This document shows positions 1-7,814 of a stretch of 12,801 bases of DNA, piece after piece (position 1 is the stretch's first letter; the number at the start of each line of letters is the position of its first letter). The position numbers and the translations under genes were made by a program. The notes beneath the pieces were generated by a model that was not told where the DNA came from, searched no databases, and saw nothing but the letters and a program-made list of their open reading frames with translations. The stretch comes from Cyanobacteria bacterium UBA1221 (GTDB lineage Bacteria; Cyanobacteriota; Vampirovibrionia; Gastranaerophilales; Gastranaerophilaceae), in NCBI GenBank assembly GCA_002309425.1, contig DBXD01000056.1, forward strand, positions 47,746 to 60,546. The letters run 5' to 3'.

Positions 1-96
1 AATTTACTTTGTAACAATAATTTAATTTTATCATTTAAAATAGCAATTTTTTATATTTTTTTTACTTTATACATATATAATAGTGGAGTGTTAGTC

Positions 97-1500
97 GTGT
101 ATTCATACAACAGTTTTTTAAGAACAAATTATTATAATACCGTACAGGCTGAGAATGATGACCTGTCCGCGACGAATGTTGCTCCCGAAAATTGCGTAAA
201 AGATAATAAAAACAATGCTCCCAAATTTAATTTATCAAAATCAAAAATAAATTATGTTCCTTATAATCCAACATTCACTGCTTCAGCACTCAGAACAAGA
301 TTAAACTCAAAAGAAGAGGAAAAAAAATATAATGCTGTTGTATCTAACACTGATAAACAAACACGAAAAAAATTAGAGGCTTTATTAAAAAGCGGAATAT
401 TGCTAAACAGTGAATCAACAGATAACAGCACAGTTTTAGACAATTTATACAAAATTGTTTCAACCCAGAGAGCAGTGGGATTAGATGCCAAATCTTTACT
501 TAAAGATGTTATTACGACATTAAACAATCCGTATGTGGTTACTCAGCAGTTTGGAGATATCCCCAAAAACAAACAGCAAAGTGTGGTAAATATCCACTCT
601 AATTCAGCATCAGGCAGTAATGATATTAATGTTCTTCATTCAGGCACATGTGTGGCGGCAAGCATAGAATTTACTCTTGCTCAGGAAATGCCTGCAGAAT
701 TTGCAAGAATAGCAGAAGGACTAACATCACCTAAAATTTCTGCAGATAAAAAGATTCACTTAAATATGCTGGCAGATAACACACTTGATGCTATTTGGCT
801 TTTAAATGCTTTTGAAATTCCTTACAATACCGATAATTTTGATACGGCAACACTCAAATTAAAACCGGATGATTATGCGATTGTCAGGGCTCAAATTCAA
901 ACTACCGACAGAGATCCGGGGGAACGTTCACCTATTGATGTGTTAATGCAGTCAACATTTATGCAAATAGGTTCACAACAGTCTTATGATACGCTTACAG
1001 ACAAAAGAGCTGGCAAATTTAATCAAAATGATAAAGGCTTAATTGAGTTTGAAAAAACTTTTGTTGAGTCAATTGTTGAGGACAAAAACAAAATTTCAGT
1101 GTTGTACCAAACCGTTGATGAAAACTCAAGATTAATCGGCTATGAAACTGATATGGAAACTTTAAAGAAACATCTGACTCAATCTATTGACTCAGGTAAT
1201 AATGTTATTCTGGGCTATACTCAAACAGATAACAATAACGTAATAATTAACGGGCACGAAATAACCGTAATTGGATATAAGCAAAACCCCAAAACTCAAA
1301 AACTGGTGTTTATATGCAATGATACAGACGACGGAGTTTCCAGACCGATAGAATATTCCGAAGATTTCTTATTACCAAAAGTACACCATGCTGCTCTGCC
1401 CAAAGCCATCGTTGAAAAAGATATTCAATTATATGAAAGTTGGGTTGAGGGCCTGGAAATGTTCCAGGAAATGCGAAAAAAACAGAATATGGCGGCATAA
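97..1500 (+). CDS. Putative papain-fold cysteine peptidase-like protein, unnamed family
   Basis: I do not recognise the family. The 467-residue product has a low-complexity, Asn/Lys-rich N-terminal third with no signal peptide or membrane segment. Its C-terminal half shows the ordered landmarks of a papain-like (C39/transglutaminase-type) fold: Cys185 in GTCVAASIEF, which would begin the core helix; His387 in NGHEITVIGY, a His followed by a beta strand ending in GY; and Asn408/Asp409 in FICNDTDDG. C-H-N/D in that order is the usual triad layout, so a peptidase or related acyl-transfer role is inferred. I chose the GTG at 97 because GGAG at 85-88 lies 8 bases upstream. An in-frame GTG at 88 would add three residues but has no ribosome site. 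The gene ends 12 bases before the next one, so the two are probably co-transcribed. The gene is clear; the function is a structural guess. Confidence 0.8.
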   Translation: MYSYNSFLRTNYYNTVQAENDDLSATNVAPENCVKDNKNNAPKFNLSKSKINYVPYNPTFTASALRTRLNSKEEEKKYNAVVSNTDKQTRKKLEALLKSGILLNSESTDNSTVLDNLYKIVSTQRAVGLDAKSLLKDVITTLNNPYVVTQQFGDIPKNKQQSVVNIHSNSASGSNDINVLHSGTCVAASIEFTLAQEMPAEFARIAEGLTSPKISADKKIHLNMLADNTLDAIWLLNAFEIPYNTDNFDTATLKLKPDDYAIVRAQIQTTDRDPGERSPIDVLMQSTFMQIGSQQSYDTLTDKRAGKFNQNDKGLIEFEKTFVESIVEDKNKISVLYQTVDENSRLIGYETDMETLKKHLTQSIDSGNNVILGYTQTDNNNVIINGHEITVIGYKQNPKTQKLVFICNDTDDGVSRPIEYSEDFLLPKVHHAALPKAIVEKDIQLYESWVEGLEMFQEMRKKQNMAA

Positions 1501-1512
1501 AGAAGGTTCACC

Positions 1513-3036
1513 ATGCTAGACAGCGTAACAGATAAAATAACAAATATAAAACCCGAAATTCCAAAGAATACCAAGGCAAGTATATTATATATAAACGACT
1601 TACACGGACAAAACATAAGAATGGAAAGGCTTTATAACGTAGTCAATCAGTTTGATACGTTTGAATCTTCAGAAAAAACTGATAAGTTAAAATTTGCATC
1701 AGGAGATATTATGCTTGGCGAAGATGCACGGCATGTAAAAGTGGGTGACAGGTTCCTTAATATATCCGGATTTATGGCAAATGTATTGGGTAACCATGAG
1801 TGTGATATGCCGACTGATCAGTTTGTGCCGCTAATAAAAGACAGAAGATACAAATTACTTGGTTTAAACATGACCCCCGGTAAAGAGAATCCCATGAGAT
1901 CAATTATTCAAAAGTCATATATTCAGGAAATTAACGGGAATAAATACGGAATAATAGGTTTAGTGCCGCCTGATTTGGCCATACATGTAAAACTTCAGGA
2001 GCACCTCAAAGATTTAAATATTGAAACAGATTATGAAAATACTATTCCTCAGGTTCAGGAAGAAATTGATAAGTTTAAAGTACAGGGGATAAATAAAATA
2101 ATAATTCTATCGCACTCTGGTTACAGAAATGATTTAAAATTGGCAAAAGCTCTGGACGGAGTTGATATAATTCTTGGGGCGCATACACATACACTTCTGG
2201 ACGGAATAGAGAAAAACAAAAATCTCTTTTACTCTAAATCAGGCGAGCCGATAATAATAACTCAGGCAGGAAGAGACGGATTAAACTTTGGAGTGCTGAA
2301 TGTAGAATTTGATGAAAACGGTATTATAACAAAAGCTCAAAACAATTTGGGCAAAACTGACAACTACGGAAGGAATCTGCTTGCAAGGAATGAGTTTGAA
2401 AAAATCCTCGGCAAACCTGAAGTCGTTGGAGAAATTAAATTTGCAGAGAAGTACCCCAAAGATGCGTACGGGCAGGAAAACCCCCACTGTGATTTCATTT
2501 GTGATGCCTTACGTCATGAATTAAACGCAGATATCGGTGTAATGAACTCCGCAAATATTCGCGGTCAATTTGAGAAAGGCTCAATTGACACCAGAGATTT
2601 GTCAATTATATCCCCTTTTGCAAACAAGGTTGTTCTGATTAAAGCATCGGAAGCTGAAATTGTAGACGCAATAAAAGGCAGAGTCGCTGCATCCATGAAA
2701 TCAAATTCCCACAGGCCTGGAATAGTACAGGTATCCGGATTAAAATATACATTTACGAAATCAGGGGAACTAAAATCCATGAAGTTTGTTGACAAAAACG
2801 GACAAGAAAACGCCATTGATATAAATAACCCGAGGAAGGATAAGTTCTATACTCTTGCAGCTGATGATTACTGTGTTTCAAGCGAGGATATGGGACTCGG
2901 ATTAAAACACAGGCTCGATGAAGCATTAGAAAAATATGATTTTGACAAAGATGTTATTATTGCAAGATACATAAAACATCTAAACAGACCGGTAGAAATA
3001 AAGGGTGATAACAGGATAACCGTTATTGACAACTAA
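1513..3036 (+). CDS. 5'-nucleotidase/2',3'-cyclic phosphodiesterase-type metallophosphoesterase
   Basis: The 507-residue product belongs to the UshA/5'-nucleotidase family, which uses two metal ions to hydrolyse nucleotides or related phosphoesters. The N-terminal calcineurin-like domain has every metal motif: D29-x-H31 in NDLHGQ, D65 in SGDIM, N94-H95 in GNHE, H201 in LSHSG and H224/H226 in GAHTH. The C-terminal substrate domain (roughly residues 315-480) follows, with the family phrases NADIGVMNSANIRG and ISPFANKV. AGAAGG at 1501-1506 sits 6 bases before the ATG. Family members are normally exported, but this protein starts MLDSVTDK with no hydrophobic signal, so it may be cytoplasmic or leave by another route. 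It follows the peptidase-like gene by 12 bases. Substrate cannot be read from sequence. Confidence 0.92.
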   Translation: MLDSVTDKITNIKPEIPKNTKASILYINDLHGQNIRMERLYNVVNQFDTFESSEKTDKLKFASGDIMLGEDARHVKVGDRFLNISGFMANVLGNHECDMPTDQFVPLIKDRRYKLLGLNMTPGKENPMRSIIQKSYIQEINGNKYGIIGLVPPDLAIHVKLQEHLKDLNIETDYENTIPQVQEEIDKFKVQGINKIIILSHSGYRNDLKLAKALDGVDIILGAHTHTLLDGIEKNKNLFYSKSGEPIIITQAGRDGLNFGVLNVEFDENGIITKAQNNLGKTDNYGRNLLARNEFEKILGKPEVVGEIKFAEKYPKDAYGQENPHCDFICDALRHELNADIGVMNSANIRGQFEKGSIDTRDLSIISPFANKVVLIKASEAEIVDAIKGRVAASMKSNSHRPGIVQVSGLKYTFTKSGELKSMKFVDKNGQENAIDINNPRKDKFYTLAADDYCVSSEDMGLGLKHRLDEALEKYDFDKDVIIARYIKHLNRPVEIKGDNRITVIDN

Positions 3037-3039
3037 CCG

Positions 3040-3705
3040 CTAATACCCAAACTGTTCATGTGAATTCAGGTACTCTTTAATAGTATTAAGTGAAGACTGA
3101 ACAATACGGGTAACTCTGGAAGGAGAAAGTCCTATCTGAATGGCAATATCTTTTACCTGCATGTTTCTGTAGAAACGGTATTCCACAACAGTTCTTTCTT
3201 TCGGAGGCAGTGTTGAAATGGCCTCCCTAACCATTCTGCCCATTTCAGTAATTTCAGCATTTTCATCCGGCATTGCCCGGTTGTCTTTAAGAAACTCAAA
3301 CGGGGAATCATTTTCGCTTGCAGCCTCAGCAAGACCTTCAATAGAAAGTACGGTTTCATAAACTGCTTCTCTAATCTTGTTTTTAATTTCTTCAGCACTG
3401 TCTGTATCGGTAGGGGCATCAAGCTCACCGTCTTTGTGTTTTAATGAATACCATTTATATCTTATTCTTAATTCGTTTCGTATTGCCCATCTGACAGCAG
3501 TTGCAATATACGCATTATTGTAGCGTTCAAGTTGCTCAGGGGTTTTTGATTTAATCAAAGCTTGTATTGCAATAATACCTATTGATAATAGTTCCTCATA
3601 TTCAAGCATATGCGAAGGCACACGATTATACTCGACTCTCGCTACTTTCTGGACTAAATCAATATACTCACTAACTCTGTATTTATTGTTTTCTTGCATA
3701 ACCAT
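3040..3705 (-). CDS. Sigma-70 family RNA polymerase sigma factor, FliA/sigma-28-like
   Basis: The 221-residue protein lacks sigma region 1.1. Region 2 covers about residues 10-85 (LEYEELLSIGIIAIQALIK for core binding, then YIATAVRWAIRNELRIR for -10 recognition). Region 4 covers about residues 165-215, with a helix-turn-helix at MQVKDIAIQIGLSPSRVTRI for -35 recognition. The linker is acidic and resembles a shortened region 3. Length and domain set fit the FliA/WhiG/SigB group, and the gene lies 22 bases downstream of flhB, which favours a flagellar sigma-28. I see no clear Shine-Dalgarno before the ATG at 3705 or the in-frame ATG at 3699, so the start is uncertain by two codons. Its stop lies 3 bases from the convergent gene's stop. 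The exact sigma class is inferred from context. Confidence 0.88.
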   Translation of the reverse strand: MVMQENNKYRVSEYIDLVQKVARVEYNRVPSHMLEYEELLSIGIIAIQALIKSKTPEQLERYNNAYIATAVRWAIRNELRIRYKWYSLKHKDGELDAPTDTDSAEEIKNKIREAVYETVLSIEGLAEAASENDSPFEFLKDNRAMPDENAEITEMGRMVREAISTLPPKERTVVEYRFYRNMQVKDIAIQIGLSPSRVTRIVQSSLNTIKEYLNSHEQFGY

Positions 3706-3727
3706 TCTGTATAAAAAGATATATCTC

Positions 3728-4804
3728 TTAGTTTATATTACTCTTATTTTTGTTATTTTTCAAGTTGTAAACAAAAAGTAAAATTTCGGCAACGGCCTTA
3801 TACAATTCAGGAGGGATTTGTTGGTTTAAATCAACCATCTTAAACAAGGCTCTGGCAACAGGAGGATTTTCAATGACAGGAACTCCGTGTTCACGTGCAA
3901 TATCAATTATTTTTTTAGCAATTAACTCAGTACCCTTTGCAGTCAGCATAGGAGATTCCATCTCCTCTGATTCATATTTTAATGCGCAGGCAATATGTGT
4001 AGGGTTAGTAACAACAAAATCAGCCTCCGGTACAGAATCCATCATACCCTGCTGCAGCATCTGCATTCTTCTCTGCCTCAGAGCAGCTTTTACATTAGGA
4101 TCACCTTCCGTGTTTTTGTATTCATCTTTTATTTCTTTAAATGACATTTTTTGGTCTTTAAGAAATTTCCATTTTGTAACACCGTAATCAGCAGCAGAAA
4201 TAACAAGAAAGGCGATACACGCTTTAAAAATAAACTCTGTGAGCAGTTTTCCGAACTCTATCATAACTGCAAAATTATTGTCAATTGCAGCGAGCATAAG
4301 GATATTCTCCAAGTGTGCTCTGTATACCATCCAGCCAATATAACCGAGAAGTGCAACTTTTACTATATTTTTAAATAATTCAAAAAGGGTTTTAACGGAC
4401 ATTAAATTTTTAAAATACTTTGTAGGATTAAGTTTATCTAATTTTGGCACTAACGGGGCAATAGCAACTAACGGTCCTACCTGAATAAAGTCCGCCAATA
4501 TCGCAACGAGCCATGCGACAAATAGTATAGGGCCAATTATAAGTACGGCAGTTTTAATAGTTACCGTAAAAATATATGTCATCCCGATTTTGTCAAAATG
4601 GGCATTTGGTATTTGCTCATATAACAGTGTAAACAACTGTGTTACCTGCCGCCATATAAACGGGGCTAAACCAAAAATAACAGAAAACAGAACAAGTAAC
4701 GATACCGCCATAGAAAAGTCTTTGGATTTTACAACCTGACCTTCCTTACGCGCCTGCTCTAACTTTCTCGGGGTGGCATCATATTGCTTGTCCTCATCAC
4801 CCAT
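3728..4804 (-). CDS. flhB: Flagellar type III export protein FlhB (SctU family)
   Basis: FlhB is an inner-membrane export-gate protein that switches substrate class after cutting itself. The N-terminal cytoplasmic phrase ATPRKLEQARKEGQVVKSKD is the family signature. Four hydrophobic segments follow at about residues 30-52, 75-110, 140-160 and 185-205, then a cytoplasmic domain with the autocleavage motif N267-P-T-H270 in VVTNPTHIACALKY, and the conserved AKGTELIAKKIIDIAREHGVPVIENPPVARAL stretch in parts. The NPTH position matches flagellar FlhB closely, and the length of 358 is near the usual 350-380. Virulence-type SctU is the alternative; the adjacent FliA-like sigma gene favours the flagellar form. 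AAGGAAG lies 8 bases before the ATG, and a strong promoter lies just upstream. No other flagellar gene is in the window. Confidence 0.93.
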   Translation of the reverse strand: MGDEDKQYDATPRKLEQARKEGQVVKSKDFSMAVSLLVLFSVIFGLAPFIWRQVTQLFTLLYEQIPNAHFDKIGMTYIFTVTIKTAVLIIGPILFVAWLVAILADFIQVGPLVAIAPLVPKLDKLNPTKYFKNLMSVKTLFELFKNIVKVALLGYIGWMVYRAHLENILMLAAIDNNFAVMIEFGKLLTEFIFKACIAFLVISAADYGVTKWKFLKDQKMSFKEIKDEYKNTEGDPNVKAALRQRRMQMLQQGMMDSVPEADFVVTNPTHIACALKYESEEMESPMLTAKGTELIAKKIIDIAREHGVPVIENPPVARALFKMVDLNQQIPPELYKAVAEILLFVYNLKNNKNKSNIN

Positions 4805-4829
4805 TAACAGAACTTCCTTTCTGATTGAT

Positions 4830-4857
4830 ATTATAACATAAAATAAACAAATGTCAG
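4830..4857 (-). promoter_or_regulatory. Sigma-70 promoter for flhB and the sigma factor
   Basis: Read on the minus strand, CTGACA (4857-4852, five of six matches to TTGACA) is followed after 16 bases by a perfect TATAAT (4835-4830). That hexamer is preceded by TG at the extended -10 position. Transcription would begin near 4823, giving a leader of about 18 bases that contains the AAGGAAG ribosome site. The -35 bases overlap the candidate -35 of the divergent SRP RNA promoter. Confidence 0.7.
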
Positions 4858-4880
4858 ATTTTTGGATTTTATGCTATAAT
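4851..4880 (+). promoter_or_regulatory. Extended -10 promoter for the SRP RNA
   Basis: A perfect TATAAT at 4875-4880 is preceded by TG at 4872-4873, the extended -10 arrangement. The best -35 is ATGTCA at 4851-4856, four of six matches with an 18-base spacer. Transcription would start about 4886-4888, exactly at the TGCCGTGCT that closes the SRP RNA. The -35 shares bases with the opposing flhB promoter. Confidence 0.75.
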
Positions 4881-4885
4881 ATAAT

Positions 4886-5147
4886 TGCCGTGCTCCACGG
4901 GGAATATGCAATCTCTTGACCCGAAGCCTATGCGGGGTGCAGAGCCTGTTGTGAGGGTTATGCAGATATACATTGAGAAAGCAGTCCTTGTTGATATTTG
5001 AATATATTGTGGCGCAAGCCATTGAACCGTGTCAGGATGGAAACATAGCAGCACTAAAATGATACTTGCGGGTACAGTATCTTTAAAAGGAGAAGACTGT
5101 TTTTAATTTTATATATGCCTAATTCGATAGACAGTGGCACGGCTTTT
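4886..5147 (+). ncRNA. ffs: Signal recognition particle RNA, large (Alu-containing) bacterial type
   Basis: This is the RNA core of the signal recognition particle, which with Ffh targets nascent membrane proteins. The diagnostic Ffh-binding hairpin is at 5029-5053: GTCAGG, the GGAA tetraloop, and AGCAGCAC on the return strand. CGCAAG (5013-5018) pairs with CTTGCG (5065-5070), and CATT (5020-5023) with AATG (5058-5061). Helix 5 continues outwards through GCAGTC/GACTGT and GGGTTA/TAATTC. The 5' end GCCGTGCT (4887-4894) closes on GGCACGGC (5136-5143), followed by TTTTT (5144-5148), which fixes both ends and gives about 260 bases. The 5' end and a GGGGA...GCAATC stretch recall the Bacillus-type Alu domain. 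Ends may be off by a few bases. The Alu fold is less certain than the Ffh-binding domain. Confidence 0.88.
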
Positions 5148-5151
5148 TATC

Positions 5152-5158
5152 CGGAGAG
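5152..5158 (+). promoter_or_regulatory. Ribosome binding site that sets the YdjC-like start
   Basis: CGGAGAG lies 4 bases before ATG 5163, where the family's canonical N-terminus (MKRLVLNAD) begins. The longer in-frame ATG at 5115 lies inside the 3' strand of the SRP RNA and has no ribosome site, so it is rejected. Confidence 0.75.
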
Positions 5159-5162
5159 TGTA

Positions 5163-5993
5163 ATGAAAAGACTTGTTTTGAACGCAGATAATTTTGGAAT
5201 AAACAAAGATTTTAACCGTGCGGTTCTTAACGGAAGCAACAACGGCTTTTTGAAAAGTACAGGTATTGTTGTAAACGGAAATGCTTATAATGCTGCAATA
5301 AATGAAATAATTCCTGAATGTCCGAAACTTGGAGTCGGAATATCATTAAATATTACACATGGTCAGGCTCTAACAAAATGTGTAGAATTAACGGATAAAG
5401 ATAATAACTTCAACCTTAATTTTTTCAAATTATATAAATTCCGTGAAAATAAAGAACTGTTAAAAGAAATCGAAAAAGAGTTTCGGGCTCAATTAAAAAT
5501 AATTCCCGGTGATATTAAAATTACACATATAGATTCTGTTGATAATGTGCATGCAATACCCCAATTATTTGAGATTGTATGTAACATTGCAAAAGAATAT
5601 AACATTCCATACGTCATTACTCATAATGAAAGATACAGTTTTAGGTTTAATTATATAAACTTACTTAAACCGGGTGTAATTATGAACCTTGGAAAAAGCA
5701 TAATATTGAAAATGATAACCGCCCAAAATATGAAAATTTTAAAAAGTTATAATTTAAAAACTAATGACTATATATTGGGAATATTATATGCCGATATGAT
5801 AAAGAAGGAACTTATTCAGGATGTACTTGAAAACTGCAAGGAACAGGATGTAACAGTTTATGTAAAACTTTCTCCGTGCAGCTATCTGCGAAGCCTTAAT
5901 GATAGTCATTCCTGTGAATTTAAACTGACACAGGACAAAATTTTTGAGGATAATATAATCCGACTTGGGTTTGATATAGTGAAATACGAATGA
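5163..5993 (+). CDS. YdjC/ChbG-family carbohydrate deacetylase-like protein with altered active site
   Basis: The 276-residue protein fits the YdjC/ChbG/HpnK family, metal-dependent deacetylases of N-acetylated sugars. It has MKRLVLNADNFGINKDFNRAV at the N-terminus in the expected place, the VGISLNITHG strand, and THIDSVDNVHAIP in the middle. Family members usually read NADDFG, VG-x-HLN-x-THG and HxDSHxHxH. Here the second Asp of the first motif is Asn10, the His of the second is Ser, and the inner His residues of the third are Val and Asn, although the first and last His remain. At least two of the three usual metal ligands therefore look lost, so it may be inactive or act differently. There is no signal peptide. 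Its stop overlaps the next start as ATGA, so translation is coupled. It begins 15 bases after the SRP RNA T-run and probably depends on readthrough from that promoter. Confidence 0.85.
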   Translation: MKRLVLNADNFGINKDFNRAVLNGSNNGFLKSTGIVVNGNAYNAAINEIIPECPKLGVGISLNITHGQALTKCVELTDKDNNFNLNFFKLYKFRENKELLKEIEKEFRAQLKIIPGDIKITHIDSVDNVHAIPQLFEIVCNIAKEYNIPYVITHNERYSFRFNYINLLKPGVIMNLGKSIILKMITAQNMKILKSYNLKTNDYILGILYADMIKKELIQDVLENCKEQDVTVYVKLSPCSYLRSLNDSHSCEFKLTQDKIFEDNIIRLGFDIVKYE

Positions 5994-7798
5994 AAAATAA
6001 ATATTCAGCATTAACAATCTTAGTCATATTTATACTATTTAGTTTGTATCAATATTATTGCGGGAAAGAATACAAAGTCCTTAATGTTGTGACTCCGACA
6101 ATTCTCGAAATTGATACAAACGGAAATAATATTGTTGATGATGACGAAAGGTTTTGTTTACCTAATATAAAAACATTTACTGCTAATCTAAAATATAATT
6201 CTGATGAGATTTTGCCGGAATTAGGGTTATCTTATAATCAATCAATTGCGCTTGGGTATTTGACAGACGAATATGCTAATTACATACTTAACAGCGATAA
6301 AATAAATCTTGAGATTTCAGAAGAACAACACTCAGATTGCAGACCTGCAAAAATAACAATCGGTGAAGATAATTACGAGGATTTGCTGACTGATAACGGA
6401 TACGCGATTAAAGACGGGAAACCCGCGAATGAGCAGGAATTTAATCATGTTTTGGAGAGAGCAAACAAGCTTGATTTGGTTTTACTAAATCATCACAGTC
6501 AAAAATACCACAGCCTGGATTGCAAATACGGGAAAATGGCAGAGGATGCCGTTATATTATTAAAAAAAGAAATTCCTCAAAACGCAAAACCGTGCCAATT
6601 TTGTATTATACAACACCCGAGTAAAGGGAATAAAAACAATTCAAAGAATACTTTTGAACGCCCGCAAATTCCTCCTCCCCCAGACATAGCACATGACGGA
6701 AATATAAAATTAATCTTAACTGATTTTACTTCCGTTATAAAACCAAACAACAACTGCAGTCACGAGGTATGCAGAGATTTGGTAAAGGCAATTAATGCTG
6801 CAAACGAAACCGTTGATATTGCAATGTACGGAATCGAAGAAATTCCTGCTGTTGTTGATGCTCTTGAAGGTGCTGAAGCCCGTGGGGTAAAAATCCGAAT
6901 TGTATATGATATAGATCAAAAATCCGAGAACTACTATAATGGGACATTAAAATTTGTTGAACGATTTACTGATGCTGTTTCTGATAAAATAAAAGGCAAT
7001 GCCGCACAGACAAATATGCTTATGCATAATAAATTTGCAGTCATTGACGGGAAAAAGGTATATACGGGTTCTATGAATTTCTCTGTTACAGGATTATAAG
7101 GCTTTAATCATAATAATGTCATAATTATTAATTCCGAGCAAATAGCAAATCTGTACGCAAATGAATTTGAACAAATGTTCAAGGGTAAATTTCACTTATT
7201 AAAAGATAAAACTCAAAATAATACAAATATACAAGAAGGAAACAGCCTGATATCAATATACTTTTCGCCGCAGGATAAAGGTTTAAGCACTGCCGTTGCG
7301 GGACTGATAAAGAACAGTAAAAATTATATTTATATACCTGCCTTCGTTATTACTCACAAAAAACTTACTGAAGAGTTGATAGCGGCTAAGGCGAGAGGGG
7401 TTGATGTAAAGATAATTATTGATGCAACCAGCACGCACAGCCTGCACTCTGCATACAAAGAAATCCAAAAGAGCGGGATCCCGATTAAAGTAGAGAATTT
7501 TGCGGGTAAAATGCATGCAAAAACAATGATTATTGATGATGAATATCTTGTTTTAGGCTCAACAAATTTCTCAAACAGCGGTGAAAATAAAAATGATGAA
7601 AACATGATTGTACTTAAAAATCAAAAGTTTGCCCAATTATACAAAGATTATTTTCTGTATTTTTGGAAAAAGATACCCGACAAATATTTAAGATACGGAG
7701 CACGCCCGGAAGGGCCTGAATCTATAGGCTCATGCAGTGACGGTATTGACAACAATTTTGACGGACAGGTCGACAAGAGCGACAACGGCTGTCAATAA
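5990..7798 (+). pseudogene. Membrane-anchored phospholipase D-like nuclease interrupted by an in-frame TAA
   Basis: One continuous frame of 602 codons is broken only by TAA at 7097-7099 (codon 370). Residues 8-23 form a membrane anchor. Residues about 25-160 weakly resemble a staphylococcal-nuclease fold. Residues about 170-206 (YHSLDC, then KPCQFC) look like an Ada-type zinc-binding segment. Two PLD half-sites follow: H346-x-K348-x4-D353 (HNKFAVID) and H509-x-K511-x4-D516 (HAKTMIID). The tail SCSDGIDNNFDGQVD resembles MopE-like metal-binding motifs. The stop falls in TGSMNFSVTGL-stop-GFNHNNV, where the family runs on unbroken, and both sides are well conserved, so the lesion looks recent. 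As read, only a 369-residue product with one HKD site is made; an ATG at 7175 has no ribosome site. Intact, it would be an envelope-anchored phosphodiesterase or DNase. Sequencing error or stop readthrough remain possible. It overlaps the previous gene by 4 bases. Confidence 0.82.
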
Positions 7799-7814
7799 AT
7801 ATTTGTAAAACTGC

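Noticed and set aside
76..99. Leaderless start at GTG 88 driven by TATAAT at 76-81
   Set aside because: The -10 lies in a very AT-rich stretch with no -35, and GGAG at 85-88 is ideally spaced for GTG 97. It remains possible but is less favoured.
3717..3726. Perfect palindrome AGATATATCT between flhB and the sigma gene
   Set aside because: It is a ten-base AT-rich palindrome in an AT-rich gap, not distinguishable from chance.
5104..5130. Sigma-28-like promoter: TAAT, 15 bases, TTCGATAG before the YdjC-like gene
   Set aside because: The spacing is right but only five of eight bases match GCCGATAA, and the site is within the paired 3' strand of the SRP RNA.
5115..5162. Upstream ATG giving a 16-residue longer YdjC-like protein
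   Set aside because: It lies inside the 3' strand of the SRP RNA, has no ribosome site, and the family's N-terminus begins at 5163 behind CGGAGAG.
7097..7099. Stop codon reassignment explaining the TAA in the PLD gene
   Set aside because: TAA ends most of the other intact genes here, at family-appropriate lengths, so it is used as a normal stop.
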